DNA of 64,000 nucleotides from Pseudoduganella umbonata (GCF_014192225.1 NZ_JACHXS010000018.1:18983-82982), one strand, 5' to 3'. Numbered from the stretch's first letter, positions 37,057 through 49,179 are shown. Made by a program: numbers and translations. Notes: generated by a model from the letters alone, not told the origin.

Positions 37057-39219
37057 TCAAGCTTTCTTGAGACTGTGGTTCTTCAGCGGCAGGTCGCGGA
37101 TGCGCTTGCCGGTGGCGGCGAAGATCGCGTTCAGCACGGCCGGTGCCGCCACGGCGATCGTCGGCTCGCCCACGCCGCCCCAGAAGCCGCCGGACGGAAC
37201 GATGATCGTCTCCACCGCCGGCATCTCGTCCATCTTCATCACCGGGTAAGAGTCGAAATTGGCCTGTTCCATCTGCCCGTCCTTCACCGTGCACTCGCCG
37301 TACAGCGCGGCGGACAGGCCGTAGACGAACGAGCCTTCCACCTGCGCCTCGATCTGCTGCGGGTTCACGGCGTGGCCCGGATCGGTGGCGGCGACGATGC
37401 GGTGGATCTTCAGCTTGCCTTCCTTGTCCACCGAGACTTCGGCGCACGCCGCCACGTAGCTGCCGAAGCCCATCGTCTGCGCGAGACCGCGATAGATGCC
37501 TTTCTTCGGTTTCTTCTGCCAGCCGATCCGCTCGGCCACCGCGTTCAGCACGGCCAGGTGCTTCGGGCTGTCCTTCATCAGCTTGCGGCGCAGCGCCAGC
37601 GGATCCTGCTTCGTCGCATGGGCGATTTCGTCGATGAAGCATTCCAGGTAGATGGCGTTCTGGTTCAGGTTCACGCCGCGCCAGAAGCCCGGCGGCACGG
37701 GCGGGTTGCGCATCGCATGGTCGACCAGCAGGTTCGGCACCGTGTAGCCGATCGAGGCATCCGTGCCCGGCGCATTCAGGCCCTGGAACACGGCGCCATC
37801 CTTGCCGTTCTTGACATTGCCGGGGAACAGCGCCGCCACGATCGACTGGCCGGAAATGCGCATGTGCAGCGCCGTCAGGTTGCCGGCCTTGTCCAGCCCG
37901 GCCGTCAGCTTGCACTGCGTGACCGGGTGGTAGCGGCCATGCAGCATGTCTTCCTCGCGGGTCCAGATCAGCTTGATCGGCGTGCCCGGCATTTCCTTGG
38001 CGATCTGCACCGTCTGGCGCACCCAGTCATGCACGGCGCCGCGCCGGCCGAAGCCGCCGCCCAGGTGGATCTTGTAGACGTCGCAGCGCTCCTGCGGCAG
38101 GCCGGCTGCTTCGGATGCGGCGGCCAGCGCCGCTTCGCCGTTCTGCGTGGGCGTCCACACCTCGCAGCGCTCCGGCGTCCACCGCGCGGTTGCGTTCATC
38201 GTCTCCATCGTTGCGTGGTTCTGGTGCGGGTACGAATAGACGGCCTCGATGCGCCGCGCCGCGCCGGCCAGCGCGGCCTTCGCATCGCCGTTCTCATTGC
38301 CCACGGCTGCCTCGGGCGCATCCAGTCCGGCCTTCAGCGTGGCCGCCACGTCCTTGCTGGACAGGTTCGCGTTCGGCCCCTTGTCCCATTCGATCGGCAA
38401 CGCATCGAGCGCGGTCTTGGCCCGCCACCATGTATCGGCCACCACGGCCACGGCGGAATCGCCCACCTGCAGCACTTTCTTCACGCCGGGCCTGTCCTTG
38501 ATCGCATCGGCGTTGAAGCTTTTCACCTTGCCGCCGAATACAGGGCAATCCTTGATGGCCGCGTTCAGCATGCCGGGCATCGCCAGGTCCATGCCGTAGA
38601 CCTGCTTGCCGGTGGTCTTGTCGACGGTATCGAGCCGTGCCAGGCGCTTGCCGGCGATTTTCCAGTCCTTCGGATCCTTGACGGGAACTTCCTTCGGCGC
38701 TTCCAGCTTGCCGGCCGCATCGGCCACCTTGCCGTAGGTGACGGTGCGGCCGCTGGGCACGTGTGTGATCACGCTGTTCGCCGCGCCGCATTCGCTGGCC
38801 GGCACGCCCCACTGCGTGGCCGCGGCCTGCACCAGCATCGCCCGCGCGGCGGCGCCGCCCTTGCGCATATACTCGTGCGAGCCGCGCACGCCATTGCTGC
38901 CGCCGGTGGAGAAGCTGCCCCAGACACGCTTGCGGGCCAGGTTCGTTCCCGGCGTGGGGTACTCGGTGGTGACCTTGCTCCAGTCGGCATCCAGCTCTTC
39001 CGCCACCAGTTGCGCCAGGCCGGTCAGCGTACCCTGTCCCATCTCGGAACGGGCGATGCGGATGACGATCGTGTCGTCGGGCTTGACCACGACCCAGGCA
39101 TTGACCTCGGGCGACTGCGCATCCTGTGCAGGCGCGGCGAAAGGAATGTGAAACGCGACGACAAGGCCGGCCGACTGGCCGAGGAACCTGCGGCGTGCAG
39201 GGCTGCCGGGGGCGGTCAT
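37057..39219 (-). CDS. Molybdenum hydroxylase large subunit (xanthine dehydrogenase family, IorB-like)
   Basis: This 720-residue protein resembles isoquinoline 1-oxidoreductase beta subunit and related periplasmic aldehyde dehydrogenases. It has a Tat signal (ARRRFLGQSAGLVVAFH), a duplicated N-terminal domain, the molybdopterin-contacting LGGGFGRRG near residue 372, and a C-terminal GGFWGGVGEPTIA whose Glu is the usual catalytic base. It overlaps the [2Fe-2S] subunit gene upstream by four bases and ends six bases before soxX. Co-transcription with sox genes is unusual and suggests an aldehyde or heterocycle oxidation tied to the neighbouring sulfur metabolism; this is inference. Confidence 0.88.
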   Translation of the reverse strand: MTAPGSPARRRFLGQSAGLVVAFHIPFAAPAQDAQSPEVNAWVVVKPDDTIVIRIARSEMGQGTLTGLAQLVAEELDADWSKVTTEYPTPGTNLARKRVWGSFSTGGSNGVRGSHEYMRKGGAAARAMLVQAAATQWGVPASECGAANSVITHVPSGRTVTYGKVADAAGKLEAPKEVPVKDPKDWKIAGKRLARLDTVDKTTGKQVYGMDLAMPGMLNAAIKDCPVFGGKVKSFNADAIKDRPGVKKVLQVGDSAVAVVADTWWRAKTALDALPIEWDKGPNANLSSKDVAATLKAGLDAPEAAVGNENGDAKAALAGAARRIEAVYSYPHQNHATMETMNATARWTPERCEVWTPTQNGEAALAAASEAAGLPQERCDVYKIHLGGGFGRRGAVHDWVRQTVQIAKEMPGTPIKLIWTREEDMLHGRYHPVTQCKLTAGLDKAGNLTALHMRISGQSIVAALFPGNVKNGKDGAVFQGLNAPGTDASIGYTVPNLLVDHAMRNPPVPPGFWRGVNLNQNAIYLECFIDEIAHATKQDPLALRRKLMKDSPKHLAVLNAVAERIGWQKKPKKGIYRGLAQTMGFGSYVAACAEVSVDKEGKLKIHRIVAATDPGHAVNPQQIEAQVEGSFVYGLSAALYGECTVKDGQMEQANFDSYPVMKMDEMPAVETIIVPSGGFWGGVGEPTIAVAAPAVLNAIFAATGKRIRDLPLKNHSLKKA

Positions 39220-39716
39220 GCCTTGCTCCCTTCGCGGTGTTCGATGGCCAGGCCGGCGCTCTTCGCATCGCCGCCACGCGCCACCACGTGGATCGCCTTG
39301 CGCACGCGGTTATACGTGCCGCAGCGGCAGATGTTGGTCATCGCCGTGTCGATGTCGGCATCGGTGGGCTTGGGTTTTTCCTTCAGCAGCGCGGTCGCCG
39401 CCATGATCATGCCGCTCTGGCAGAAGCCGCATTGCGGCACGTCCAGCGCGGCCCAGGCTTTCTGTACCGGATGCGAGCCGTCCGGCGACAGGCCTTCGAT
39501 CGTGACGATCTTCATCTGCTCCGTCACGGTGGAGACGGGCCGCACGCAGCTGCGCATCGCTTCGCCGTCGATGTGCACGGTGCAGGCGCCGCATTGGGCA
39601 ATGCCGCAGCCGTACTTGGTGCCGGTCAGGCCCAGCTGCTCGCGCAGCACCCACAGCAGCGGGGTATCGTCTTCCGCCTGGAACTCGCGGACCTGTCCGT
39701 TCACGTTTAACTTCAT
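39216..39716 (-). CDS. [2Fe-2S] subunit of the molybdenum hydroxylase (IorA-like)
   Basis: A 166-residue two-cluster iron-sulfur protein. The plant-ferredoxin-type cluster uses Cys37, Cys42, Cys45 and Cys57 (YGCGIAQCGACTVHIDG...C). The second cluster uses Cys95, Cys98, Cys129 and Cys131 (QCGFCQSG, ICRCGTY). It passes electrons from the molybdenum site to an acceptor. It lacks a signal peptide and is probably exported with the Tat-targeted large subunit. The ATG at 39716 has AGGAG eight bases upstream. It is the first gene of the molybdenum hydroxylase-sox operon, divergent from ompW. Confidence 0.9.
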   Translation of the reverse strand: MKLNVNGQVREFQAEDDTPLLWVLREQLGLTGTKYGCGIAQCGACTVHIDGEAMRSCVRPVSTVTEQMKIVTIEGLSPDGSHPVQKAWAALDVPQCGFCQSGMIMAATALLKEKPKPTDADIDTAMTNICRCGTYNRVRKAIHVVARGGDAKSAGLAIEHREGSKA

Positions 39717-39796
39717 GCCTGGTCTCCTGAAGAGGTTGGGTGCGTCGCGCAAATATCTTACTTGTTTTTCACCTATCTGTATTCGTTCAGGCAATT

Positions 39797-39838
39797 TTGA
39801 CTTGTATCAAAGTTTTTACAGATGAGCTTCCCTACACT
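39797..39838 (+). promoter_or_regulatory. FNR-type class II promoter of ompW
   Basis: TTGACTTGTATCAA (39797-39810) differs by one base from the FNR box TTGAT-N4-ATCAA. TACACT (39833-39838) is a -10 candidate. A start of transcription seven bases after it (39845) puts the box centre at -41.5, the class II position for FNR/Anr activation. Confidence 0.7.
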
Positions 39839-39875
39839 GGCGCCGCTATCACAGTGAAAACAAAGAGGAAGCATC

Positions 39876-40499
39876 ATGAAAAAAGCAGTCTTGGCAGTCA
39901 TCGCCATCACGGCCACCATGTTCGGCGGCCCGGCCATCGCACAAACACAGGACAATGGCTCGAACTGGCTGGTGCGCGCCCGCGCGGTGCACATCGATCC
40001 GGCCGACAAATCCAGCCCGGTTGCCGGCAGCGGCGCGGCCGACCGCATCGGTGTCGAAAGCAGGACGATTCCCGAAATCGACATCGCGTATTTCTTCACC
40101 CCGCATGTCGCGGCGGAGCTGGTGCTCACGTACCCGCAAAAGCACGAGGTATATCTCGACGGCCAGTCCATCGGCAGCTTCAGGCACCTGCCGCCAACCC
40201 TGCTGGCGCAGTACCACTTCACGCCGGGCAGCACGGCGAGCCCCTACGTGGGCCTGGGCGTGAACTGGACGACGTTTTCGAAGAACAGGCTGCTCAACGG
40301 CCAGGGCAGCCTGGAGCACGACAGCATCGGCCTGGCCGCGCAGGCCGGCATCGACTTCAGGCTCGACCGGAACTGGTCGCTGAACGTGGATGTGAAGAAG
40401 CTGCAGCTGCGCAGCGACGTGCTGATCGGCGGCGTGAAAGCCAGCAAGGTCAAGGTCGACCCGGTGCTGTTCGGCGTCGGCGTCGGTTACCGCTTCTGA
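39876..40499 (+). CDS. ompW: OmpW-family outer membrane protein
   Basis: A 207-residue eight-stranded barrel protein. A signal peptide ends at ...GGPAIA (residue 22). The N-terminal NWLVRARAVHIDPAD motif, the FFTPHVAAELVLTYPQKHEV segment and the terminal VGVGYRF are typical of OmpW. GAGGAA lies ahead of the ATG. OmpW channels carry small hydrophobic molecules and are often induced by oxygen limitation, consistent with the FNR-type site upstream. A strong terminator follows. Confidence 0.92.
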   Translation: MKKAVLAVIAITATMFGGPAIAQTQDNGSNWLVRARAVHIDPADKSSPVAGSGAADRIGVESRTIPEIDIAYFFTPHVAAELVLTYPQKHEVYLDGQSIGSFRHLPPTLLAQYHFTPGSTASPYVGLGVNWTTFSKNRLLNGQGSLEHDSIGLAAQAGIDFRLDRNWSLNVDVKKLQLRSDVLIGGVKASKVKVDPVLFGVGVGYRF

Positions 40500-40545
40500 C
40501 GGAGCGAATACAGCGTTTCAACCTGGAGTATCTCCAAGCCTTTTG

Positions 40546-40578
40546 CCTGCCCCCGGTTCACCGGCGGCAGGTTTTTTT
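40546..40578 (+). terminator. Rho-independent terminator after ompW
   Basis: CCTGCC-C-CCGG (40546-40556), TTCA loop, CCGG-C-GGCAGG (40561-40571), then seven T (40572-40578). Confidence 0.9.
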
Positions 40579-40583
40579 ACGCC

Positions 40584-40628
40584 AACATTTCCTGGAACCG
40601 GGGTCTGACCCCGGTTCCAGGAAATGTT
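40584..40628. repeat. 45-bp perfect palindrome
   Basis: Arms of 22 bases meet at a single central T (40606). The sequence around the centre is GGGGTCTGACCCC, and the outer arms carry CATTTCCTGGAACC. It lies just after the ompW terminator and touches the REP-like element that follows. Confidence 0.9.
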
Positions 40629-40682
40629 GCTAGGAAAATGGGGGCCGCCGGATCGCCGTACCGCCCCATTTTTCGGGCAACT
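40622..40682 (-). repeat. REP-like 61-bp element, copy 1
   Basis: Reverse complement of the element at 49681-49741 apart from a few changes. Ends carry GTTGC/GCAAC and GAAAATGGGG/CCCCATTTT dyads, with a shared GCGGTACGGCGATCCGGCG core. It runs into the DUF2244 stop codon. Confidence 0.8.
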
Positions 40683-41142
40683 ATTGTGTGAGTTCCTTGC
40701 GCAGTTCGCGCGCCAGCGCGCGCCGCGGTTCTTCAGGCAGCCAGGTGCCGATCTCGACGGTGATGCCGCGCGCCACAAGCCGGATCGGATCGCGCCGCCG
40801 CGCCGGCGCCTCGATGCGCAGCCAACAGGGATCGAGTTGCGTGAACTCGACACGGTTGCCGCGCATCTTTTCCACGAACAGCATGCCGTTCTCATGGACG
40901 ATGCGGTCGAAGTCGGTGGCATGCCGGCTGTAGGCGACGAAGGCTGCCGTCACGGCGGCCATTTCAATCAGCGAAAAGACCAGCACATACCAGGCGCCCT
41001 GCAGCGCGAAGAACATGCCGACGGCGAGCGACAGCGCAAGCAGTGCGAGCCAGGCGAACATGGTTTGCCGCGGTGACAGCGAACAATTGCGCCGCACCAG
41101 CCATTCCCGCCTGCTGCCACCACCCTGCCAGTCCCGTTTCAC
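40681..41142 (-). CDS. DUF2244 membrane protein
   Basis: A 153-residue protein with two adjacent transmembrane helices (MFAWLALLALSLAVGMFFALQ and AWYVLVFSLIEMAAVTAAFVAY). A soluble C-terminal part follows (MRGNRVEFTQLDPCWLRIEAP). DUF2244 genes commonly neighbour cytochrome c oxidase genes, as here; the function is not established. It starts at a GTG (41142) with GGAGG nine bases upstream, 18 bases after ctaD ends. Confidence 0.85.
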   Translation of the reverse strand: MKRDWQGGGSRREWLVRRNCSLSPRQTMFAWLALLALSLAVGMFFALQGAWYVLVFSLIEMAAVTAAFVAYSRHATDFDRIVHENGMLFVEKMRGNRVEFTQLDPCWLRIEAPARRRDPIRLVARGITVEIGTWLPEEPRRALARELRKELTQ

Positions 41143-41160
41143 GGCATGTTACCTCCCCCG

Positions 41161-42753
41161 TCATTTTACGACCGGCGGTTTCTCGAAGGTGTGGAACGGG
41201 GCGGGACTGGGCACGGTCCATTCAAGCCCGTCGGCGCCTTCCCACGGCTTGGCCGGCGCCGGTACGCCGCCGCGGATCGTGGGCAGCACCACGAAGAACA
41301 GGAAGTACAGCTGCGTCAGCCCGAACAGGAACGCGCCCACCGAAGATACCATGTTGAAGTCGGTGAACTGCGTCGGGTAATCGGCATAGCGGCGCGGCAT
41401 GCCGGCCAATCCCAGGAAGTGCATGGGAAAGAATGTCACGTTCACCCAGATGAGCGAATTCCAGAAGTGGAACTCGCCGCGCCGCTCGGGATACATGTGC
41501 CCCGTCCATTTCGGCGCCCAATAGTAGAAACCGGCGAACAGCGCGAACAGCGACCCGGCCACCAGCACGTAATGGAAGTGCGCCACCACATAATAGGTGT
41601 CGTGCACCTGGATATCGATGGGCGCCACCGACAGGATCAGGCCAGTGAAGCCACCGATCGTGAATACCCAGATGAAGCCGATCGAGAACAGCATCGGCGT
41701 CTCGAAGGTCAGCGAACCGCGCCACATCGTGGCGATCCAGTTGAACACCTTCACGCCGGTGGGAACGGCCACCAGCATCGTCGCGTACATGAAGAACAGC
41801 TGGCCCGTCACGGGCATGCCGGTGGCGAACATATGGTGCGCCCACACGATGAACGAGATGATGGCGATCGAGCCGGCCGCATACACCATCGAGGCGTAGC
41901 CGAACAGTGGCTTGCGGGAAAACGCCGGCACGATTTCGGAAATGATGCCGAAGGCCGGCAGGATCATGATATAGACCTCGGGGTGCCCGAAGAACCAGAA
42001 GATATGCTGCCACAGCAGCGGGTCGCCGCCACCGGCCGCGTTGTAGAAATACGTGCCGAAATGGCGGTCCGTCAGCAACATCGTCACGGCCGCCGCCAGC
42101 ACCGGCATCACGGCGATCAGCAGGTAGGCGGTAAACAGCCACGTCCAGGAGAACATCGGCATTTTCATCAGCGCCATGCCGGGCGCCCGCATGTTCAGGA
42201 TGGTGACGATGATATTGATGGCCCCCATGATCGAGGAGGCACCCATGATGTGGATGGCGAAGATGGCCAGGTCCATGCCGATGCCCATCTGGGTGGACAG
42301 CGGAGGGTACATCGTCCAGCCGGCCGCGGTAGCGCCGCCGCCGGCGAAAAAGGAAGCGATCAGCAGGATCGCGGCGGGCGGCAGCAGCCAGAACGAGAAA
42401 TTGTTCATCCGCGCGAATGCCATGTCCGAGGCGCCGATCTGGAGCGGAATCATCCAGTTGCCGAAGCCGACGAACGCGGGCATGATCGCGCCGAACACCA
42501 TGATCAGGCCATGCATGGTGGTGAACTGGTTGAAGACTTCCGGGTACACGAATTGCAGGCCCGGCTGGAACAGTTCGGCGCGGATGAACATCGCCAGCGT
42601 GCCGCCGGACAGGAACATGATCATCGAGAACCACAGGTAGAGCGTGCCGATGTCCTTGTGGTTGGTGGCGAACAGCCAGCGGCGCCAGCCATGCGGCGCG
42701 TGATGCTCGTCGGCATGGTGGAACGTCGTGTCCGTGCCCTGCAATGTCGTCAT
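41161..42753 (-). CDS. ctaD: Cytochrome c oxidase subunit I (aa3 type)
   Basis: A 530-residue haem-copper oxidase core subunit with twelve helices. It has TNHKDIGTLYLW at the start, TMHGLIMVF with a haem-a ligand His, FWFFGHPEVYIMILPAFG with the copper-B His and the cross-linked Tyr, and DTYYVVAHFHYVLVAGS with the haem a3 ligands. The FGHPEVY glutamate of the D-channel is present. AGGAGG precedes the ATG by six bases. It reduces oxygen to water and pumps protons. Only DUF2244 follows; subunits II and III and assembly factors are not adjacent, which is unusual. Confidence 0.96.
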   Translation of the reverse strand: MTTLQGTDTTFHHADEHHAPHGWRRWLFATNHKDIGTLYLWFSMIMFLSGGTLAMFIRAELFQPGLQFVYPEVFNQFTTMHGLIMVFGAIMPAFVGFGNWMIPLQIGASDMAFARMNNFSFWLLPPAAILLIASFFAGGGATAAGWTMYPPLSTQMGIGMDLAIFAIHIMGASSIMGAINIIVTILNMRAPGMALMKMPMFSWTWLFTAYLLIAVMPVLAAAVTMLLTDRHFGTYFYNAAGGGDPLLWQHIFWFFGHPEVYIMILPAFGIISEIVPAFSRKPLFGYASMVYAAGSIAIISFIVWAHHMFATGMPVTGQLFFMYATMLVAVPTGVKVFNWIATMWRGSLTFETPMLFSIGFIWVFTIGGFTGLILSVAPIDIQVHDTYYVVAHFHYVLVAGSLFALFAGFYYWAPKWTGHMYPERRGEFHFWNSLIWVNVTFFPMHFLGLAGMPRRYADYPTQFTDFNMVSSVGAFLFGLTQLYFLFFVVLPTIRGGVPAPAKPWEGADGLEWTVPSPAPFHTFEKPPVVK

Positions 42754-42875
42754 GCCCGCCTCCTATCGAGTGCGGGAAAATTTACCGCTATCCGCGCGCG
42801 CCTGTCCGCACGATAGCTTGCGGAAAGCGACTTCTGTGGCGGATAGCCCACTCAGCCGGCCGTACCGGCCGAGGC

Positions 42876-44108
42876 TCAGGCCGGCTGTTCCTCGCGCGGC
42901 AGCACCAGCGTGAACACGGAACCCTCACCCGGCCGGCTGGTGACCGTCAGCGTGCCGCGGTGCGCCTCGGCCAGTTGGCGCGAGATGTACAGCCCCAGGC
43001 CCAACCCGGACGGCACGCCGTTGCCGGCGCCCCGCTCGTACGGCAGGAAGATGCGGGACTGCATCGCCTCGTCGATACCAGCGCCCTGGTCGATCACGTC
43101 GATGCGGGCCGCCGTGCCGCTGGCGCTCAGCCGGATGCGCACCGGCTTGCCGCCGCCGTAGCGCAGCGCGTTGGTCAGCAGGTTGACGATCACCTGCTCG
43201 ATGCGGAATTCGTCCCACCAGCCGCTCACGGCATCGGGCGCGTCGAGCTCGAACGTGGTGCCGGCGTCCTGCGCCTGGCGTGCCAGGTCGTCCGTCAGCC
43301 GGTGCAGCATGGCCTGCAGCTCGGTCCAGGCGGGGCGGATCGACAGCACGCCGCTGCGGATGCGCGAGACGTCCAGCATGTCGTCGATCAGCCGGATCAT
43401 CGCCTGGATCTGGCGGCCGTCGCCCTCCACCATCTTTTCCAGCGCTTCCTTGCCGAACGCTTCGAGGTTGCCACGTTCCAGCTGCATCCTGCGCATCTGC
43501 GTGCCAAGGAACAGCGTGTTCAGCGGCGTTCTCAATTCGTGCGCCACCATCGACATGAACTCGTCGCGCATGCGCAGTGCATAGCGCAGCTCTTCCTGCG
43601 CGGCGCGCAGCTCGTTCATCGTGGCATGCTGTTCCTCGACGCGGCGGCGGATTTCCATGCGCTGGCAATGCAGGTCGACGAACACGTTGACCTTGCTGCG
43701 CACCGCGTCCGGATCGAGCGGCTTGTAGAGGAAATCGACAGCGCCCGTTTCATACCCCTTGAACGCGTAGTTGAGCTCCTTGCCGGCCGCGCTGACGAAC
43801 ACGATGGGGATATGGCGCGTCTTGTCCGTGCCGCGCATCAGTTCGGCCAGCTCGAAACCGTCCATGCCCGGCATCTGCACATCCAGGATCGCCATCGCGA
43901 AATCATGTTCGAGCAGCAGCGCCAGTGCTTCCTCGCCGGACGCGGCCTGGTAGACGGCACGATTGTCGGCGCGGATGATGGCGTTCAACGCGCGCAGGTT
44001 TTCCGGCAGGTCGTCGACGATCAACAGCTTGGTGGCATTGCCCACGGGGTTTCCGGCTGCGCCGTTCATCAATCCCATGCTGCATTCCTTGTTGGGCACA
44101 CTATTCAT
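42876..44108 (-). CDS. Response regulator-histidine kinase fusion protein
   Basis: A 410-residue soluble signalling protein. An N-terminal receiver domain (LLIVDDLPENLRAL near residue 28, phospho-acceptor Asp in AILDVQMPGMDGFEL, Lys in DFLYKPLDP) is followed by a coiled linker. The HisKA domain has MVAHELRTPLNTL, and the ATPase domain has NLLTNALRYG, DQGAGID and GLGLGLYISRQL. It lacks transmembrane segments. The ATG at 44108 overlaps the cheB stop as ATGA and has GGAG seven bases upstream. It is the last gene of the hybrid kinase-cheR-cheB operon and probably receives phosphate from the large kinase while signalling onward. Confidence 0.92.
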   Translation of the reverse strand: MNSVPNKECSMGLMNGAAGNPVGNATKLLIVDDLPENLRALNAIIRADNRAVYQAASGEEALALLLEHDFAMAILDVQMPGMDGFELAELMRGTDKTRHIPIVFVSAAGKELNYAFKGYETGAVDFLYKPLDPDAVRSKVNVFVDLHCQRMEIRRRVEEQHATMNELRAAQEELRYALRMRDEFMSMVAHELRTPLNTLFLGTQMRRMQLERGNLEAFGKEALEKMVEGDGRQIQAMIRLIDDMLDVSRIRSGVLSIRPAWTELQAMLHRLTDDLARQAQDAGTTFELDAPDAVSGWWDEFRIEQVIVNLLTNALRYGGGKPVRIRLSASGTAARIDVIDQGAGIDEAMQSRIFLPYERGAGNGVPSGLGLGLYISRQLAEAHRGTLTVTSRPGEGSVFTLVLPREEQPA

Positions 44109-44713
44109 TGCTTGTTCTCCATCGACAGTTGCAGCAGCCTGCGGATATCCCGCAGCGGCAGCACCAGGTCCGGCGTGCGCAGCCGGATCGCTTCGTTCGG
44201 CATCACGCTCACTTGCGCTTCCGCCGGGTCCTGCACCACCGTCAGCCCACCGGCCGCGCCGATCGCGGCCAGGCCGGCCGCGCCATCCTGGTTGGCGCCA
44301 GTGAGCAAAATGCCCATCAACTCCGGGCCATACATGTCGGCCGCCGATGCCATCGTGATATCGATCGCCGGCCGGGCAAAGTGCACCGGCGGCTCCAGGC
44401 TCAGCGAAAACGTGCCATCGGTTTCGATCGACAGGTGGTAATCCGCCGGCGCGAAATACAGCGTGCCGGGCACCGGCTGCCCCTTGTCCACCGCTTCTTC
44501 CACGCGCAGCGCCAGCCGCTGGCTGAACACCTCCACCAGCTGGTTCTGGCGCCCGCGCATCACGTGCAGCACCGTCACCACCGGGTACGGGAACTCGCGC
44601 GGCAGCCCGGGCAGGATGTCGATCAGCGCGTTGACGCCGCCGGCCGAAGCGCCGATGACGATCGCGGCGATGCGGCGCCCCGCCAGGGCCAGCGTCAGGG
44701 TGCCGTCATCCAT
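44105..44713 (-). CDS. cheB: CheB-type methylesterase catalytic domain
   Basis: A 202-residue stand-alone methylesterase domain with the triad residues in IGASAGGVNAL (Ser), LHVMRGRQ (His) and LLTGANQDGAAGL (Asp). No receiver domain is attached. It removes methyl or amide groups from glutamates of chemoreceptor-like proteins; together with the adjacent CheR-type protein it may tune the large kinase. Start choice is complicated: three copies of a 16-bp repeat each supply an ATG (44745, 44729, 44713). Only the last is in frame among the three; a fourth ATG at 44725 is also in frame and would add four residues. Confidence 0.9.
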   Translation of the reverse strand: MDDGTLTLALAGRRIAAIVIGASAGGVNALIDILPGLPREFPYPVVTVLHVMRGRQNQLVEVFSQRLALRVEEAVDKGQPVPGTLYFAPADYHLSIETDGTFSLSLEPPVHFARPAIDITMASAADMYGPELMGILLTGANQDGAAGLAAIGAAGGLTVVQDPAEAQVSVMPNEAIRLRTPDLVLPLRDIRRLLQLSMENKQ

Positions 44714-44745
44714 TGGTGCCGTCATCCATGGGTTCCGTCATCCAT
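44698..44745 (-). repeat. 16-bp tandem repeat, three copies, over the cheB start
   Basis: Units ATGGATGACGGMACCM at 44730-44745, 44714-44729 and 44698-44713, read on the minus strand. Sixteen is not a multiple of three, so each copy puts its ATG in a different frame. The first two lead to stop codons after seven codons. Confidence 0.85.
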
Positions 44746-44760
44746 TCTGCGCGTCGTTCA

Positions 44761-45615
44761 TTACAGCTTCCTGAACAGCCGTTCGCGCTTGACGACCGGT
44801 TCGAACAGCGGGCCGTAGGCGGAAAAGTCGATGCTTTCCTTGCTGCCCAGGCCCAGGAAGCCGCGGTGGCACAGCGACTCGTGAAACAGGCCGAGCGCGC
44901 GCTCCTGCAGCTTCTTCTTAAAGTAGATCATGACATTGCGGCAGCTGATCAACTGCGTTTCCGCGAACACGGCGTCGGTGGCAAGGCTATGGTCCGCGAA
45001 CGTCACGTTCTCGGCCAGCGAGCGGTCGAACAGCGCGGCATTGTACGCTGCCGTGTAGTAATCCGAAAAGGCGCGCCGGCCACCGGCGGCCTGGTAGTTT
45101 TCCGTGTAGGCGCGCATGTTCTCCAGCGGGAAAACGCCTTTCTTGGCCTTTTCCAGCGACTGCGGATTGATGTCGGTGGCGTAGATGATACTGCGTTCCA
45201 GCAGCCCTTCCTCCTTCAGCAGGATCGCCAGCGAATACACTTCCTCGCCCGTACTGCAGCCGGCCACCCAGATCTTCAGCGACGGATAGGTGGACAGTAC
45301 CGGCATCACGTGCTCGCGCAGCGCGGCGAAATAGGTCGGGTCGCGGAACATCTCGGTGACGGGGATCGTCAGGTACTGCAGCAGCTCGGAAAAACCGGCC
45401 GGCTCATGCAGCACGCGCGACTGCAACTGCGAGATCGTGTCGCAGCCCATTTCGCGCATCGCATGCAGCACGCGCCGCTTCTGCGAGGCGCCCGTATAGT
45501 CGCGGAAGTCGTAGCTGTACTTCAGGTAGATCGCCTCCATCAGCATCTTCAGCTCGATGTCGGTATCGCTCTGCTGGGGACGGATCGGCTGCATCGCTTT
45601 CTGCATCTCGCTCAT
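44761..45615 (-). CDS. cheR: CheR-type protein-glutamate methyltransferase
   Basis: A 284-residue SAM-dependent methyltransferase. The N-terminal helical domain (YSYDFRDYTGASQKRRV) recognises the receptor. The catalytic domain has ITEMFRDP-like IPVTEMFRDPTYF, the SAM loop WVAGCSTGEEVYSLAILL, ATDINPQSLEKA, and SCRNVMIYF. It transfers methyl groups to glutamates and opposes the adjacent CheB. It starts 13 bases after the hybrid kinase ends. Confidence 0.93.
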   Translation of the reverse strand: MSEMQKAMQPIRPQQSDTDIELKMLMEAIYLKYSYDFRDYTGASQKRRVLHAMREMGCDTISQLQSRVLHEPAGFSELLQYLTIPVTEMFRDPTYFAALREHVMPVLSTYPSLKIWVAGCSTGEEVYSLAILLKEEGLLERSIIYATDINPQSLEKAKKGVFPLENMRAYTENYQAAGGRRAFSDYYTAAYNAALFDRSLAENVTFADHSLATDAVFAETQLISCRNVMIYFKKKLQERALGLFHESLCHRGFLGLGSKESIDFSAYGPLFEPVVKRERLFRKL

Positions 45616-45628
45616 CGCATTCCCGTTC

Positions 45629-49120
<3,492 letters not shown>

Positions 49121-49179
49121 ATGCGCGAACTGGACGGGAAAAGGACAAGTTTATCCTAATTGCAACGAATGCTGCCTGG

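Noticed and set aside
36274..39825. 1183-codon plus-strand ORF opposite soxX and the hydroxylase genes
   Set aside because: The minus strand carries soxX, iorB-like and iorA-like genes with clear motifs; the plus-strand product is His/Arg/Gln-rich noise.
41146..42816. 556-codon plus-strand ORF opposite ctaD
   Set aside because: Shadow of a highly conserved oxidase gene; no family features.
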